Shown piece after piece: positions 4,419 to 6,439 of a stretch of 6,439 nucleotides of DNA. The position numbers and the translations under genes were made by a program. Below the pieces are notes generated by a model. It did not search any database. It was given only the letters and a program-made list of their open reading frames with translations, and was not told the origin of the DNA. The stretch's first letter is position 1, and every line of letters starts with the position of its first letter. The DNA comes from Pseudomonadota bacterium (GTDB lineage: Bacteria; Pseudomonadota; Gammaproteobacteria; Burkholderiales; Burkholderiaceae_C), in assembly GCA_021798395.1 (NCBI GenBank), contig JAJZHS010000148.1, positions 1 to 6,439 on the forward strand. Reading direction: 5' to 3'.

Positions 4419-5735
4419 TCAGACCATCGAGTTCCACGGGCCCCAGCTGGGTTCGCGGACCTGCTGGCCGTGGGTGGCCAGGGTGGTGCGCACGGCGCCG
4501 TCGACCGACACGGTCTTCAGCACTTCGGCGCCGCCCTCGGTGGCCGAATACAGGATGATCTGGCCGTTGGGGGCGAAGGTCGGTCGCCCGTCGTTGGGCC
4601 CGTCGCCCAGCGCGGAGGTCTGCCCGCTGGCCAGGTTCAGCACCCAGATCTGGTAGCTGTTGCCGCCCTGGCGCGAGACGTAGGCCAGGGTCTTGCCGTC
4701 GGGGCTGACCGCCGGGCTGACGTTGTAGTCGCCGCTGAACGTCATGCGCTGCTGCTGGCCGCCGTTTCGCCCGATCTTGTAGATCTGCGGCGACCCGTCG
4801 CGGTCGCTGACGAAGAACAGGCTCTGCCCGTCGGGCGTGAACACCGGTTCGGTCGCGATCGAGCCGCTGTCGGTCAGCCGGCGCGGTCTGCCGCCGGAAC
4901 TCGGCAGCAGGTACACCTGCGAGTGGCCGCCCAGCGTCAGCACGACGGCCAGGGTGCGGCCGTCCGGCGAAAACGCCGGCGCGCTGTTGCTGCCGCGGAA
5001 ATCGGCCACCGCGCGGCGCACCCCGCGGCGGACGTCCTGCACGAACACCACGGGCTTGCCGGTCTCGAACGACACGTAGGCCAGGCTGCCGCCGTCCGGC
5101 GACCAGGTCGGCGACATCAGCGGCTCGCGGCTGCGCAGCGCGGTGCGCGCGTTTTCGCCGTCGCTGTCGGCGACGACCAGCCCGAAGGCGTCGCGACCGC
5201 CCTTGTCCACGTAGGCGATGCGGGTCGCGAAAACCCCGCGCTGGCCGGTGAGCTTCTGGTAGATGAAGTCCGCGATGCGGTGCGCGACCAGCCGCAGGTC
5301 GCCCGCGACCACCGTGTACGCCTGGCCGCCCAGGTCAGCCTGCTTGACCGCGTCCCACATGCGGAAACGCACGACCCAGCGCCCGTCCGGGGTTCGCGTC
5401 ACGCTGCCTCCGGCGGCCGCGTCGAGGCCCTCGGCGTGCCACGCCGCGTACGCGGCCGGTCCCTGTTCGGTGAACGGCGCGCCGCCGGGGATCGAGACGC
5501 GGAACTGGCCGCTGCGCACCAGGTCGGCGCGCACGATCCCGGCGATCGGTTGCGGGCAGCCCTGCTGGCCGACGAAATCACCGATCCCCACCGGGATCTG
5601 GGTGGCGCCGATGCCTGCGACATCGATCTTGAACTGCGCGTGCGCCAGCGCCGGCGCGAGCAGCGCGGCACCGGCGCCGAGCGGGCGCCACAGCGGGGAG
5701 GTCAGGCCGTGGCGCAGGAATTGGCGACGTTTCAT
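4419..5735 (-). CDS. tolB: TolB: periplasmic beta-propeller protein of the Tol-Pal system
   Basis: This 438-residue periplasmic protein switches between Pal and TolA during outer-membrane constriction. The N-terminal signal MKRRQFLRHG... to AHA33 carries a twin-arginine-like RRQFLR motif, with probable cleavage before Gln34. The TolB N-terminal domain (about 34-165) includes IVRADLVRSGQF and IADFIYQKLTGQRGVFATRIAYV. The C-terminal propeller (about 170-438) has PD40-type blades: SPTWSPDGGSLAYVSF, SAPAFSPDGRTLAVV, TEPVFTPDGQSLFFVSD, SPAVSPDGKTLAYVS, RPTFAPNGQIILYS. It ends REPSWGPWNSMV. Length is normal. The start at 5735 is chosen for the intact signal peptide, although the leader is C-rich with no Shine-Dalgarno. 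Unusually, tolA does not precede it; a glycosyltransferase gene does, across a 158-base gap with a candidate promoter. Confidence 0.97.
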   Translation of the reverse strand: MKRRQFLRHGLTSPLWRPLGAGAALLAPALAHAQFKIDVAGIGATQIPVGIGDFVGQQGCPQPIAGIVRADLVRSGQFRVSIPGGAPFTEQGPAAYAAWHAEGLDAAAGGSVTRTPDGRWVVRFRMWDAVKQADLGGQAYTVVAGDLRLVAHRIADFIYQKLTGQRGVFATRIAYVDKGGRDAFGLVVADSDGENARTALRSREPLMSPTWSPDGGSLAYVSFETGKPVVFVQDVRRGVRRAVADFRGSNSAPAFSPDGRTLAVVLTLGGHSQVYLLPSSGGRPRRLTDSGSIATEPVFTPDGQSLFFVSDRDGSPQIYKIGRNGGQQQRMTFSGDYNVSPAVSPDGKTLAYVSRQGGNSYQIWVLNLASGQTSALGDGPNDGRPTFAPNGQIILYSATEGGAEVLKTVSVDGAVRTTLATHGQQVREPSWGPWNSMV

Positions 5736-5828
5736 GGTGGGCGGGGGTGGGGTCGGGCAGGGGCGGGCGGAAGTCGGGCGGAGAACACGTGCGTTCCGGG
5801 CCGGAGATGCGCCGGGACGTTCGCCGGT

Positions 5829-5859
5829 ATTTTAGGTGGCTGCGCCGAAAGCGTTCCAA
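5829..5859 (-). promoter_or_regulatory. Candidate promoter for the tolB-pal-cpoB-queC operon
   Basis: On the minus strand TTGGAA (5854-5859, 4 of 6 of the -35 consensus) and TAAAAT (5829-5834, 5 of 6 of the -10) are separated by 19 bases, longer than ideal. TAAAAT lies in the only A/T-rich patch of the 5736-5893 gap. Transcription would start near 5822, giving a leader of about 85 bases before tolB. The GGAAC within the -35 region also loosely resembles an envelope-stress sigma-E -35 element, which I cannot decide between. No convincing terminator for the upstream gene is visible in the gap. Confidence 0.4.
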
Positions 5860-5893
5860 GTGCGCGAAGGATCGGGTTCCCGGCGCTGCCTGT

Positions 5894-6439
5894 TCAAGCG
5901 TGGCCGGGAGCGTCGGGCGCGCCCAGCAGGGCGTCGGCGGCGGCGTTGACCGCGTGCGCGCCGACCGCGTCCAGGCACGGGAACAGCCCGCCCGCGGCAG
6001 CGGGGTAGCGGCAGCGGCCTTCGCAGTCGAAGCAGTGGGTGTCGGCGCAGTGCACAACGTGGACGCGTCCGTTCGGGTAGCGGCAATAGCGCGCGTGCGC
6101 GGCGCCCGGGGCCACGATCAGCACCGGGCGGTCGAGCAACGCGGCCAGGTGCACCGCTGCCGAGTCGTTGCTGACGGTCAGTTGCGCATGGGCCAGCCAG
6201 CCCAGCAGCGCGTGCGCGTCGGTGCGCCGGCGCAAGTCGATGCACGGCGTACCGCCGAGCAGCGCGTCGAGCCCCGGGCTGGCGTCGTCGCCGAGCAGCA
6301 CCGGAATCAGGCCGTGGCGTGCGTGCAGGTGCCGCGCGACCTCGGCGTAGCGCGGCAGCGGCCAGGCCTTCGCGGGCACGCTGGCGCCGCAGAACAGCAC
6401 CGCATAACGCTGCGTCGCAGGCGGCTCGAAACGCAGATC
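5894..6439 (-). CDS. Glycosyltransferase family 9 protein (heptosyltransferase-like), C-terminal part
   Basis: The last 181 codons are present; the reading frame is open to the window edge, so the start lies beyond 6439. The fragment matches the nucleotide-sugar-binding C-terminal half of GT9 enzymes, which move heptose or other sugars onto lipopolysaccharide core at the inner face of the cytoplasmic membrane. RYAVLFCGASVPAKAWPLPRYAEVARHL corresponds to the family's 'PGASWPAKRWP' block, GLIPVLLGDD to the next strand, and LTVSNDSAAVHLAALLDRPVL to the 'SNDTGxMHLAxAL' motif. A cysteine-rich tail, CADTHCFDCEGRCRYP then FPC, gives five cysteines within about 25 residues. Whether it is a true heptosyltransferase cannot be told without the N-terminal half. 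It is not a usual tol-operon member. Confidence 0.85.
   Translation of the reverse strand, partial: DLRFEPPATQRYAVLFCGASVPAKAWPLPRYAEVARHLHARHGLIPVLLGDDASPGLDALLGGTPCIDLRRRTDAHALLGWLAHAQLTVSNDSAAVHLAALLDRPVLIVAPGAAHARYCRYPNGRVHVVHCADTHCFDCEGRCRYPAAAGGLFPCLDAVGAHAVNAAADALLGAPDAPGHA

Noticed and set aside
4470..6008. 512-residue plus-strand frame opposite tolB
   Set aside because: Long antisense frames are expected in GC-rich coding DNA; the protein is Arg/Ala/Gly-rich with no recognisable domain, while tolB on the other strand is unmistakable.

Overview
This GC-rich window (roughly 70% by eye) comes from a Gram-negative proteobacterium. The TolB and Pal sequences look most like betaproteobacterial, Burkholderiales-type homologues: TolB has 'RGVFATRIAYV', 'RGSNSAPAFSPDG' and a 'VREPSWGP' C-terminus, and Pal has 'GNTDARGSREYNLALGQRRA'. 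That placement rests on remembered family sequences, not a search. All recognisable genes lie on the minus strand, so transcription runs from high to low coordinates.

In transcription order the window opens with the 3' part of a family 9 glycosyltransferase gene (5894-6439, cut by the window edge). A 158-base gap with a candidate promoter follows. Next is a compact run of six genes: tolB (4419-5735), pal (3806-4375), cpoB/ybgF (3021-3809), queC (2341-3024), a YeeE/YedE (TsuA-like) thiosulfate-type transporter (1211-2329) and tcdA (427-1203). The pal/cpoB and cpoB/queC junctions are 4-base ATGA overlaps, the next two gaps are 11 and 7 bases, and tolB-pal is 43 bases with a perfect small hairpin. 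This looks like one operon. A tRNA-Lys(UUU) gene (316-391) lies 35 bases after tcdA, with its own candidate promoter overlapping the tcdA stop codon and a strong hairpin beyond its CCA end.

The operon joins two themes. TolB, Pal and CpoB are the periplasmic and outer-membrane part of the Tol-Pal envelope-constriction machine; tolQ, tolR and tolA are not in the window. QueC (queuosine precursor), TcdA (cyclic t6A) and the adjacent tRNA-Lys, a t6A-type tRNA, concern tRNA modification. The transporter may supply sulfur, which tRNA thiolation also needs, but that link is inference.

Bases 1-315 hold no convincing gene. They hold three ~24-base tandem repeats resembling an IS21-family terminus, a 15-bp bulged hairpin, nested inverted repeats and an 11-base tandem repeat, all just beyond the 3' end of the tRNA. 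This looks like the edge of a mobile element or tRNA-associated island, and it is the least ordinary part of the window. The rest is recognisable conserved biology; I found no clear evidence of a wholly new system.
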